A stretch of 34,496 nucleotides of DNA from Tomitella biformata AHU 1821 (GTDB taxonomy: Bacteria > Actinomycetota > Actinomycetes > Mycobacteriales > Mycobacteriaceae), in NCBI RefSeq assembly GCF_000524475.1, contig NZ_BAVQ01000011.1, positions 1 through 34,496 of the forward strand. Reading direction: 5' to 3'. Shown here piece after piece: positions 7,615-14,326 of this stretch. The notes under the pieces are model-generated. The model saw nothing but the letters and a program-made list of their open reading frames with translations. It had not been told where the DNA came from and did no database searches. The translations under genes were made by a program, and so were the position numbers. Position 1 is the first letter of the stretch. Every line of letters begins with the position of its first letter.

Positions 7615-8562
7615 CTACGGCGCGGAGAACTGCCTGCGGTACGCGGAGGGGGGCACGCCAAAGGTGGAGATGAAGTTCTGCCGGAACGTGACGGTGCTGC
7701 CGAACCCGCAGGCGGCGGCGACGTCGTCGATGCTCCAGTCCGTGGTCTCGAGGAGCCCGCGGGCCTCGTCGAGACGTTGTGTGAGCACCCACTTCGCGGG
7801 TGTGATGCCCGTGGCCAGGTGGAAGTGGCGGATGAAGCCTCGACGACTCATCGCCGCCTGCGCGGCGAGCCGATCTATGGAGAGGTCCTCGTCGAGCCGG
7901 CCCAGCGCCCACTCCAGCACGTTCGCGATGGCCGGATCGGTGGCCGGCTGCGCCAGGGGACGCTCGATGTACTGGGCTTGTCCGCCGTCCCGATGCGGGG
8001 CGACGACCAGGCTGCGCGCTACCCGGGCGGCAATGGCGGAGCCGAGGTATTTGCGCACAAGGTGCAGGCACGCGTCGATGGAGGATGCGGTGCCAGCCGA
8101 GGTCAGCACGTCGCCGTGGTCGATGTAGAGGACGGAGTCGTCTAATGGGGAATCGGGTTGGCGGTCGGCGAGCTCGGGCATCAGCTCCCAGTGGGTGACG
8201 GCCGAGCGGCCGTTGAGCAGCCCGGTCTCAGCGACCGCGAAGGCCCCGAGGCATAGCCCCGCGATCACCGCGCCACGCTGATGCGCCTGGGTGAGTTGGC
8301 TCCGCAGCGCGTCGCTGATGGGTGTTATCGGCAGGGGCCACGACGGGATGACAACAATGTCTGCCACATCGAGGGCGTCCGGCCCGGCGATATCACCAAT
8401 CGGGTACCCCTCGATGGTCCGGACCGGCCCTGCCTGGTCCGTCCACAACTGGGTCTCCCAGTCGGCGGCGAGCCCGAGCCGACCCACCTCGCCGAACACC
8501 ATCAGCGGCGCGGCGAGATGGAACATGGTGATGCCGTCGAAGGCATAGATGGCGATTCGCAT
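7615..8562 (-). CDS. GlxA-type transcription regulator (DJ-1/PfpI + AraC HTH)
   Basis: The protein has 315 residues in two parts. Residues 1-180 form a DJ-1/PfpI-like class I amidotransferase fold with the nucleophile-elbow block GLCLGAFAVAETGLL. The last 100 residues are an AraC-type double helix-turn-helix (SIDRLAAQAAMSRRGFIRHF, then VAAACGFGSTVTFRQNF and FGVPPSAYRRQF). GlxA-family regulators sense small metabolites and usually activate a divergent catabolic gene. Here the divergent neighbour is a cysteine hydrolase starting 149 bases away, so that is the likely target. I chose the ATG at 8562 because GGAGGT lies four bases before it; the longer frame from 8592 has no ribosome site. The ligand is unknown. 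Confidence 0.88.
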   Translation of the reverse strand: MRIAIYAFDGITMFHLAAPLMVFGEVGRLGLAADWETQLWTDQAGPVRTIEGYPIGDIAGPDALDVADIVVIPSWPLPITPISDALRSQLTQAHQRGAVIAGLCLGAFAVAETGLLNGRSAVTHWELMPELADRQPDSPLDDSVLYIDHGDVLTSAGTASSIDACLHLVRKYLGSAIAARVARSLVVAPHRDGGQAQYIERPLAQPATDPAIANVLEWALGRLDEDLSIDRLAAQAAMSRRGFIRHFHLATGITPAKWVLTQRLDEARGLLETTDWSIDDVAAACGFGSTVTFRQNFISTFGVPPSAYRRQFSAP

Positions 8563-8710
8563 GCGCACCTCCAGCCGTTGGCCTGAATTCATCGAAAGTG
8601 TGCATTCATGCCACTCGCGGTGCCCCGCAATCTACCGGAGACTCTAAGGAGAGCGTCGGCCATGCTGGCGCGAACTCGAATCCAGCTCATCTACCAGGAG
8701 TGATGTCATC

Positions 8711-9346
8711 GTGTCCTCAGTAAAGCGTGCCCTCATCGTCGTCGATGCCCAGCAGGAGTACTTCGATGGCCCCATGGCCATCCAGTACCCGCCCCGGGAC
8801 AAGTCCCTGGCCAACATCGTGGACTCGATCCAGGTCGCTGTCGCCAACGAGATCCCGGTCGTCATCGTCCAGCACGAGCTGCCGGAGGGCGCGCCGATCT
8901 TCGCGACCGGCTCGAAGGGCTGGTCGCTGCACCCCGATATCGAGGAGCGTGTCGACCCGTCGTTCAAGCGCGCGCAGAAGAAGTACGGCAGCGTGTTCGC
9001 CGGCACCGACGTGGCCGAGTGGCTGCGTGGGAAGGACGTCGACACCATCACGATCGTCGGCTACATGACCAACAACTGCGATATCGCCACCGCGGCGGAG
9101 GCCGAGGCCCTCGGCTTCGAGGCGGAGATCCTGTCCGACGCGACCGGCGCGATCCACCTGGCGAATGAGGCCGGGCAGGTTTCCGCCGAGTTGCTGCACA
9201 CCACGCTGATGGTGCTGCTGCAGTCGAACTTTGCCGCGGTCGCCACGAGTGCGCAGTGGGCAGACGCCGCGGCGTCCGGGGCGAGCTTGCCCAAGAGCAA
9301 CCTGGTGGTCTCCGCCATGCAGGGCAGCGCCGCAGCAGGCGAGTGA
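8711..9346 (+). CDS. cysteine hydrolase, isochorismatase/nicotinamidase superfamily
   Basis: This 211-residue protein carries the whole catalytic triad of the isochorismatase-like hydrolases: Asp12 in VVDAQQEYFDG, a Lys near residue 90 in KKYGSVFAGTD, and Cys123 in VGYMTNNCD. The non-proline peptide expected just before the Cys loop is consistent with VGYMTN. Members hydrolyse amides such as nicotinamide, N-carbamoyl compounds or isochorismate. Nothing here fixes the substrate, though the lack of an obvious zinc triad (D-x-H after the first Asp) makes a true nicotinamidase less likely. The GTG at 8711 follows AGGAG at a spacing of 10. The gene is divergent from a GlxA regulator, a common arrangement for hydrolases of this superfamily, and converges on the CGNR gene with a gap of 22 bases and no visible terminator. 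Confidence 0.85.
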   Translation: MSSVKRALIVVDAQQEYFDGPMAIQYPPRDKSLANIVDSIQVAVANEIPVVIVQHELPEGAPIFATGSKGWSLHPDIEERVDPSFKRAQKKYGSVFAGTDVAEWLRGKDVDTITIVGYMTNNCDIATAAEAEALGFEAEILSDATGAIHLANEAGQVSAELLHTTLMVLLQSNFAAVATSAQWADAAASGASLPKSNLVVSAMQGSAAAGE

Positions 9347-9368
9347 CCGCGCGAGGTTAGCGACTATG

Positions 9369-9959
9369 TCATGCGGGCGAGACTTGGTTTCGCTTGCGTG
9401 CGTATGCACGGGCTGCGCGGACACGGTCCCCGCAGCGGGTGGAGCACCAGTGCCGACGCGCGTGGGTCCGAAGCAGATACCGATCGCAGGGCGGCGCTGC
9501 ACAGTGCGTGATCAACGCAGCCTCGTCACTTGCGAGAAGGGCGGCAGCGTCCTCGGCGATCTGCGCCATCGCGTACTCCACTAGCTGTGTCACCGGGTGG
9601 GCTTGCTCGCGGCGGAAGCCCGATTGCTGGTCGTGCCGAAGCAGGGGAGCGCTCGGCACCGTGGTGAGAGCCCGGTTGACCGCACTGAGTGCTGGCAGCG
9701 AAGGCTCCTCGCCACCCGCCTGCGCCGCGAAGAGCGTGCGCAGGTGGGCGCGCAGGTCGGTGAGCTGGCTCTGGCAATACGCCAGCAGGGCGGTGTCTCC
9801 GGGCACGAGTCCGCGGTCGGCTAGCCAGCGGGTGGCGTCCTCTGGGGTTTCAAGATCATCGGCTCGCTGCTGGCCAGGCAGGGCGACGGCGCTGTTGGCC
9901 AGCGCGAGGCTGACGTGAGTGTCTGTGCCTGGAGCTGGCGGAAGCGGGATTTTTGTCAT
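9369..9959 (-). CDS. CGNR zinc-finger regulator (ABATE domain)
   Basis: The protein has about 196 residues. The N-terminal part (SLALANSAVALPGQQ, then ATRWLADRGLV) matches the ABATE stress-response domain, and the C-terminus is a CGNR zinc finger with paired cysteines: CAAPPCDRYLL, then RRHWCSTRCGDRVRAARAYA. The signature here is CGDR, a conservative variant of CGNR. Such proteins are thought to be ligand-responsive DNA-binding regulators. I prefer the ATG at 9959; a GTG at 9968 would put the start codon inside the palindrome 9965-9992. The divergent gene encodes a luciferase-like monooxygenase, and two palindromes with a shared TCACG half-site lie between them, so this protein probably controls both. 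Start choice is uncertain because no strong ribosome site precedes either codon. Confidence 0.82.
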   Translation of the reverse strand: MTKIPLPPAPGTDTHVSLALANSAVALPGQQRADDLETPEDATRWLADRGLVPGDTALLAYCQSQLTDLRAHLRTLFAAQAGGEEPSLPALSAVNRALTTVPSAPLLRHDQQSGFRREQAHPVTQLVEYAMAQIAEDAAALLASDEAALITHCAAPPCDRYLLRTHARRHWCSTRCGDRVRAARAYARKRNQVSPA

Positions 9960-9964
9960 CGGAC

Positions 9965-9992
9965 TCACGGTAACAGCAATGATTCACCGTGA
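9965..9992. promoter_or_regulatory. perfect palindrome, candidate CGNR operator 1
   Basis: TCACGGT and ACCGTGA are separated by 14 bases. The site lies immediately upstream of the CGNR start, where binding would block its transcription. It shares the TCACG half-site with a second palindrome at 10011-10042. Confidence 0.5.
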
Positions 9993-10010
9993 GAAGCCTG
10001 GTAGCATAGT

Positions 10011-10042
10011 TATCACGATGAAAGACAATGTTTGCCGTGATA
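10011..10042. promoter_or_regulatory. perfect palindrome, candidate CGNR operator 2
   Basis: TATCACG and CGTGATA are separated by 18 bases and end 13 bases before the monooxygenase ATG, overlapping the probable promoter and the approach to the ribosome site. Binding here would control the monooxygenase. The half-site TCACG is the same as in operator 1. Confidence 0.5.
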
Positions 10043-10055
10043 CTCAAGGAGTCGC

Positions 10056-11122
10056 ATGACCCCCACACAGCCTTCGGGAACCGCACCATTCGCCCTATCG
10101 GTTCTCGACAATGCCCACACTGCAGTCGGCCAAGGAGCCGGCGAGGCGCTCAATGAGGTGATCGCGCTGGCGCAGCTGGCGGATCGCCGCGGCTACCGCC
10201 GGTTCTGGATGTCCGAGCACCACGCGATGCCCGGTGCGGCGACGTCATCGCCGCAGCTGATGCTGGCGCGATTGATCGGCGAGACAAACCAGATTCGACT
10301 CGGCGCAGGCGGGGTGATGCTGCCGAACCACGCGCCGCTCGTGATCGCCGAACAGTTCGGCATGCTGGACGCACTTGCCCCAGGGCGGATTGACCTGGGG
10401 GTCGGACGAGCGCCTGGCACAGATCAGGCCACCGCCGCGGCCCTGCGTCGGCACCACGACGCCAACGACGAATTCCCGCAGCAGGTGCTGGAGCTGCTGG
10501 GATTCCTCAACGATGACTTCCCCGACGGCCACCCGTACCGCAATGTCCACGCGGTTCCCGGGCCCTGGCAGGCCGAGCAGAACCGCGTGGACATTGCGGT
10601 ACCATGCCCGAAACCTGGATTCTGGGCTCGTCGCCATACTCCGCACGTCTTGCCGGCCAGCTTGGGCGGCCCTACGCGTTCGCCTTGCAGTTCGGCGACG
10701 CAGACGCCACTGCGGCTCTGCAGCTGTATCGGGATAGTTTCCGGCCATCGGCGGCCTTGGCGGAGCCATACACGCTGGTCAGCGTCGGGGCATTGGCAGA
10801 CGATGATCCGCATGAGGCGAGGCGCCAGGCAAGCTCGTCCGCGATGGCGATGCTGCGCATGTTCCAGCGCAAGCACTACAGCTTGCTCCCGCCCGAGGAG
10901 GTCGAGGCGTACCAGGCCACGCCGCAGGAACAGCAGGTTCTCGATATGTACGCGGAACGATTCATCAACGGCACTGCCGCCGACGTTGCCGAAAACTTGG
11001 AACAGCTCCACGACCGGACCGGGGTCGACGAGGTGATGCTCGTGGTCATGGGCTACTCCCGCGAAGCCCAGGCGCGCACGGTCGAGCTGATGGCCGATCA
11101 TTACGGACTCGACTCTCGGTGA
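10056..11122 (+). pseudogene. luciferase-like flavin monooxygenase (MsnO8 type), frameshifted
   Basis: The frame from ATG 10056 (AAGGAG four bases before) encodes the N-terminal half of an LLM-class flavin oxidoreductase. It contains FWMSEHHAMPGAATSSPQL, then RIRLGAGGVMLPNHAPL-like sequence and GRIDLGVGRAPGTD. The homology then moves to another frame from about 10604 (PETWILGSSPYSARLAGQLG through VDEVMLVVMGYS) to TGA at 11120-11122. Together the halves give the usual length of about 350 residues. The shift falls at 10558-10604, exactly where the second arm of a perfect 23-base inverted repeat sits. I read the gene as broken by a local inverted duplication. It would otherwise oxidise an organic substrate with reduced FMN. 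A sequencing error cannot explain the repeat itself; programmed frameshifting is unlikely. Confidence 0.8.
10535..10602. repeat. perfect 23-base inverted repeat inside the monooxygenase gene
   Basis: Bases 10535-10557 and 10580-10602 are exact reverse complements with a 22-base loop. The first arm encodes the family-typical YRNVHAV. The second arm encodes NRVDIAV and coincides with the frame change. The pattern fits a template-switch copy of the first arm onto the opposite strand. Confidence 0.85.
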
Positions 11123-11177
11123 GTCAGATGGCGCGGACCCGCCTACCGTCAGGCAGCTGACTCACAGGACGAGAGTC
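11111..11177 (+). terminator. large hairpin over the stop codon of the monooxygenase
   Basis: GACTCTCG-GTGAGTCAG (11111-11127) pairs with CTGACTCAC (11157-11165) and CGAGAGTC (11170-11177), with a four-base bulge (AGGA) and a 29-base loop. The stop codon is inside the first arm. There is no T-run after it, so it would be a non-canonical terminator or an mRNA-stabilising structure; it could also be a second local inverted duplication. Confidence 0.4.
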
Positions 11178-11512
11178 CCCTACTCGGAGGTCGGGCTGCC
11201 GACTGGTGATTCACATGGTCGGTCTGTCGCCGCCGAGGGCTGATTAACCTCGCTTGGGACGCTGATCCGAATTCCACCACTCCACGGAGCGCTATCTCGC
11301 TGATCGGTCAGGGTGTTGACCGTCAAGTAGAGCGGTCACCGCGGGGGGCGATCAACGGGCCCGGCGCACGTTTCCGCCCGACCTCAGTCTCGAGTCAGTG
11401 ATTTCATCACGATGATTTTTGGCCCGAGCTCACGCACCAACGAAAAGAGCCAACTCAGGCGTACTCTGGCCGGATAACCGTCGTGTTTTATTAGCCGCAC
11501 AGAGAGGCAGCG
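11178..11512. other. non-coding stretch with an IS256-type end
   Basis: I see no gene in these 335 bases. At 11264-11287 lies a near copy of the IS256-type end at 533-556 (CCACCACTCCACGG-type core), in the same orientation but with no transposase sequence beside it. The part from about 11400 onward is AT-richer than its surroundings and leads into the small gene at 11513. Confidence 0.45.
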
Positions 11513-11743
11513 ATGTCGGAGATGCTGGCGCGAGACCTCGTGGAACTTGATTCCAGAGGTGATTTTGTGCATCAAGGGAAGCGGTTTATATACGAGGGGA
11601 CTACATACGTTCTGGGTAGAACATTTGAGATCACTGGGCCATCAGCTGGTCTGGATATTCAGGTCAACCCTGGCTTGGTCGAAACTTGGAAACATGAAGT
11701 GTTGCAATGCTACAAGGGTGAGTCGGTGGAGTTGATCGACTAG
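11513..11743 (+). CDS. small protein of unknown function (76 aa)
   Basis: This 76-residue frame starts at ATG 11513 after AGAGAGG. I do not recognise it. The sequence alternates hydrophobic and polar residues (GKRFIYEGTTYVLGRTFEI, then GLDIQVNPGLVE and KGESVELID), which suggests a small all-beta domain, perhaps SH3- or immunity-protein-like. It has no signal peptide or membrane helix. Its base composition is visibly AT-richer than neighbouring genes, and it ends only 17 bases before the right terminal repeat of the IS-bounded segment, so it is probably acquired cargo. Whether it is expressed cannot be judged; codon use and the ribosome site make it more likely real than not. Confidence 0.5.
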   Translation: MSEMLARDLVELDSRGDFVHQGKRFIYEGTTYVLGRTFEITGPSAGLDIQVNPGLVETWKHEVLQCYKGESVELID

Positions 11744-11760
11744 GTTCCACTCAGGATTGC

Positions 11761-11786
11761 TGTCACCTATTCGTGCAGCAATCCCC
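11761..11786 (-). repeat. right terminal inverted repeat (IS3-type end)
   Basis: This is the reverse complement of 5611-5636 at 25 of 26 bases. ACCG (11787-11790) follows directly. On the minus strand it interrupts the ridA-like reading frame right after VRPTAT. Confidence 0.75.
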
Positions 11787-12010
11787 ACCGTTGCAGTGGG
11801 GCGCACATGGGCGAAGATCTCCCCATACACGGTGCCCATCTGCTCACTGTCGCCGAGGGCGGTGACGTACACGGGAGTGCGGACCACATCGCCCCATTCG
11901 GTGCCGGAGACCAGGACTTGCAAACCGGAGCGGATCGCAGGGGAGAACCTGATCGTCTTCTCGAACGACGAGCCAGAGCTGATCCGCTGACGCGCCACCG
12001 GGCCGATCAT
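11787..12010 (-). pseudogene. RidA-like protein gene, interrupted and internally deleted
   Basis: The frame starts at ATG 12010, overlapping the methyltransferase stop (ATGA). It shows the RidA/YjgF pattern in pieces: FSPAIRSGLQVLVSGTE, then directly GDVVRTPVYVTALGD, then GTVYGEIFAHVRPTAT. Intact members have about 40 residues between the SGT block and DVVRT (the helix with the QARRCLE-like motif), so an internal in-frame deletion has removed that helix. The 3' end is cut by the right repeat of the IS-bounded segment; the frame then runs on through unrelated sequence to 11642. RidA proteins hydrolyse reactive enamine/imine intermediates as trimers. This remnant cannot fold normally. It was probably the second gene of an operon with the methyltransferase. 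Confidence 0.65.
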
Positions 12011-12732
12011 CGCTGCTCGGCAGAGGTGTGGCGGCACACGAGCATCTGGTTTCCGCCCCGCTGGAATTCGTAGTCGACGGTGACGACATCGCCGGAAATG
12101 CCTTGGGCGCGTAGGTCGGCCAGCAGCTCATCGAGACGCCGGTATGGCTCCGACGATCCCACCGCCACAAGCGGAAATACGCGGAGCTCTTCGCGGGTGA
12201 CGCGCATTAGTTCCCTAATCGCGCGAACATGGAATTCGTGATCGAGGGTGTCGGAGTAGCTGAACAGCAGGTGGGAGCTGAGCGCGAGATCGAAACTGGC
12301 ATCCGCGAACGGCAATGAGGGCAGCCGTCCGGCGATATAGCGGTCAGGGTGCCGGCGAATGTGGTCGGCGAACTGTTGGCAGGCCTGCTGCCGGACACGT
12401 TGGTGCTCATCGGGATCGGCGAAGAACGTCCACTCGTACTGCTCTGAATGTGTGCGCACGTAGCGATTCCCTCGATCCGCCTCGGCCGTCGCAAGGACAG
12501 CGAGCTCCTTGGGCTGGTGCTCGAAATAGGCTGTGTCGCAGGCGGTCACATCGCCGCCGCGAGCATGTGCCGCGCTGGTGAACCCGGCCGCGCCGCCGGG
12601 GCAGTCCAGGATCCGCCGGGCCAGATCGGCATCGGTGAGACGGAACATGGCGCGGTATTCGTCGAGCGAGCGAGAGCTGATCAGCATCTGGCCAATAGCG
12701 CTGGTGCGAATAGGATTGTCGCTGAAGGTCAT
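12007..12732 (-). CDS. SAM-dependent methyltransferase-like protein (241 aa)
   Basis: The protein has a Rossmann-type class I methyltransferase layout. The SAM-loop motif is RRILDCPGGAAGFTSAAHARGG-like near residue 40, with an acidic residue after the next strand (VTACDTAYF). A later block LPSLPFADASFDLALSSHLLF corresponds to motifs IV and V, and the segment RAIRELMRVTREELRVFPLV follows as in many methyltransferases. The ATG at 12732 has AGAGGA upstream; a start 60 bases earlier is open but adds an unlikely N-terminus. It overlaps by ATGA the damaged ridA-like gene. The substrate is not evident. Confidence 0.7.
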   Translation of the reverse strand: MTFSDNPIRTSAIGQMLISSRSLDEYRAMFRLTDADLARRILDCPGGAAGFTSAAHARGGDVTACDTAYFEHQPKELAVLATAEADRGNRYVRTHSEQYEWTFFADPDEHQRVRQQACQQFADHIRRHPDRYIAGRLPSLPFADASFDLALSSHLLFSYSDTLDHEFHVRAIRELMRVTREELRVFPLVAVGSSEPYRRLDELLADLRAQGISGDVVTVDYEFQRGGNQMLVCRHTSAEQR

Positions 12733-12944
12733 TAGGGTGGTCCTCTCGATTTGAGGCCACCTCGCCGGGCTAACCAGGACGAAAGCCCACAATCAGGTGA
12801 GAGATCGTCGGCCGCACGAGAGGCGGCCGGAAAAGCACAGTGCAGGGCCGCTAGGAAAGCTGCCACCAAAGCTGTGCGAATGTCATCACCAGTGTAGTAG
12901 AGCATATTACTCGTGGAGATTATCGGTACGTGTCGGATCCAGGG

Positions 12945-13568
12945 CTACTCCCGCACAATCCCCCGCCACAAGATCTCGACCGCCGCGCGCAATCGCTCCT
13001 GCGTGGCGGGGTCCTCAAGAGAGACCCCGCGCGCGACGAGCTGGTAATACGCCACCCCGGCGAGCGCGTCGACGCACGCCGTGACGTCGAGGTCGGGCTG
13101 GAGGAGCCCCAGGTTGATGCCGCGTCGGAGCGCGGCCTCGGTGGGGACCCGCCGCCGGGCCACATGCGAGGTCCAGTAGGCCTCCTGCAGCGCGCGGTCG
13201 GCCATCACGAGCCGGATCCGCTTGCGGAACCGGGCCTCCAGATTCTCGGCGGCGACGATTGCTGAGGTCCCGCCCAGCACCATGGCGAGGAGCTCCTCAC
13301 GCAGGTCGCGGACGGCAGGGATTCCCGGCGGGACGGTTCGGCCGCGGTCGAGGGCCTCGGCGATGAGCCCGGTGATCGAGGGCCACCGCCTGTAGATCGC
13401 GGCCCGGCTGACGCCGCTGTGCGCCACGATCCGCGAGACCGTGACCTCTTGCTCCGCGTCGATCAGCTCGAGGGTCGCCTGGATGAGCTGGCCGTCGAGG
13501 TCCTCGTCGCGCGGCCGGCCGGGGCCGCGGGCGACTGCGACCTCGGCGAGCTGTGGAGATGCTGTCAT
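12945..13568 (-). CDS. TetR family regulator of the phn-type operon
   Basis: This 207-residue protein has an N-terminal GRPRDEDLDGQL leader and a TetR helix-turn-helix at about residues 27-73 (VSRIVAHSGVSRAAIYRRWP). An all-helical ligand domain follows. It is the last gene of the minus-strand operon phnD-phnC-phnE-phosphatase-tetR; its ATG overlaps the phosphatase stop (ATGA). It most likely regulates this operon, responding to the imported compound or a product of the phosphatase. Phosphonate operons more often carry a GntR-type PhnF or depend on Pho regulation, so a TetR partner is less usual. No palindrome that I would defend as its operator was found in the phnD upstream region. Confidence 0.87.
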   Translation of the reverse strand: MTASPQLAEVAVARGPGRPRDEDLDGQLIQATLELIDAEQEVTVSRIVAHSGVSRAAIYRRWPSITGLIAEALDRGRTVPPGIPAVRDLREELLAMVLGGTSAIVAAENLEARFRKRIRLVMADRALQEAYWTSHVARRRVPTEAALRRGINLGLLQPDLDVTACVDALAGVAYYQLVARGVSLEDPATQERLRAAVEILWRGIVRE

Positions 13569-14326
13569 GCCGTCAGGGCCCGCTCCCGCAGACGCGCGAT
13601 GGTGTCGGCGCTGAGCCCGGCCGCGCGCAGCGGGGCGAGCGCCTCACCGTGGCGCTCGCGCAGGACGTCGAGCGTGCTGCGCATGGCGATGTCCATCGGG
13701 GAGTCCTCGATGGTGAGGGCGTCCAGGGCGTCGAGGTCGAAGCCGAGGCGGGACATGATCGCGCCGGTGATCGGACGGGTGCGGGCGATGATCGCGTCCA
13801 TGTTGGGGCCGGTCCGCGCGTAGTCGGCGATGATGTCGTCATCCTCGGCCCCGAGGATCAGGAGCAGAGCCGCGGCGAGGACCCCGGTGCGGTCGCGGCC
13901 GGCGGCGCAGTGGAAGGCCGTCGTGCCCGGGGCGTAGGCGATGACGTTGAGCGCGGTGACCAGCTGCGGTGCAGCGTTCTCCACCATGCCGACGTACATC
14001 TGGCCCATTGTCTCGTGCTCGATCACCATCGTGTCCTGGGACATCGAGTCGCCGATGCTCGCGATGAGTGGGATGTGGTGGTAAGCCACGGGGAAGTCGG
14101 CGAGGGGGCCGCGGCCGGTGATGGCGACCTCCTCGGGGGTGCGGAGGTCGATCACCGCGGTGAGCCCGTCGGCCACGAGCCCGCGGGCGCACTGCTCGGT
14201 GATGATCGAGAGGTCGTCGGTGCGGAGCGCGAGCCCGGCCCGCAGCACGCCCCCGTCGATGGGGATACCGCCGAGATCGCGCTTGTTGGCCAGGGGGCTG
14301 AGCTGGATGCCGATGGTGGCGGTCAC
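13565..14326 (-). CDS. tyrosine-phosphatase-family protein in a phosph(on)ate operon
   Basis: This 253-residue protein belongs to the Y_phosphatase3 group of Cys-dependent phosphatases. The N-terminal NKRDLGG block and a VIDLRTPEE block precede the catalytic P-loop HCAAGRDRTG (Cys140, Arg146). It has no signal peptide, so it acts in the cytoplasm. The GTG at 14326 overlaps the phnE stop (GTGA), with AAGGAG upstream. Enzymes of this group act on phosphoproteins, phosphoinositides or other phosphate monoesters. Its place between a phosph(on)ate-type importer and the regulator suggests that it dephosphorylates an imported phosphate ester rather than a protein; that is inference. Confidence 0.85.
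   Translation of the reverse strand: MTATIGIQLSPLANKRDLGGIPIDGGVLRAGLALRTDDLSIITEQCARGLVADGLTAVIDLRTPEEVAITGRGPLADFPVAYHHIPLIASIGDSMSQDTMVIEHETMGQMYVGMVENAAPQLVTALNVIAYAPGTTAFHCAAGRDRTGVLAAALLLILGAEDDDIIADYARTGPNMDAIIARTRPITGAIMSRLGFDLDALDALTIEDSPMDIAMRSTLDVLRERHGEALAPLRAAGLSADTIARLRERALTA

Larger units (their letters stand above)
5611..11786. mobile_element. 6.2-kb segment bounded by inverted IS-type ends
   Basis: The outer 26 bases at 5611-5636 and at 11761-11786 are inverted copies with a single difference (C versus T at the sixth base); the shared core is TGCTGCACGAATAGGTGACA. ACCG lies directly outside both (5607-5610 and 11787-11790), as a target duplication would. Just inside the left end is an IS3-type leader and a damaged orfA. 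No orfB can be seen inside the right end. The cargo is an HTH-zeta toxin pair, a GlxA regulator with a cysteine hydrolase, a CGNR regulator with a luciferase-like monooxygenase, and a small AT-richer gene. I read this as an IS3-type element whose interior was replaced or expanded by cargo. Two separate IS remnants are the alternative. Confidence 0.6.

Noticed and set aside
8650-8680. Similarity between ATGCTGGCGCGA near 8664 and the start of the small gene at 11522
   Set aside because: Only about 12 bases match exactly and the flanks differ, so I treat it as chance.
10558-10604. Programmed ribosomal frameshift in the monooxygenase gene
   Set aside because: No slippery heptamer is seen, and the flavin monooxygenase family does not use frameshifting; an inverted duplication explains the change better.
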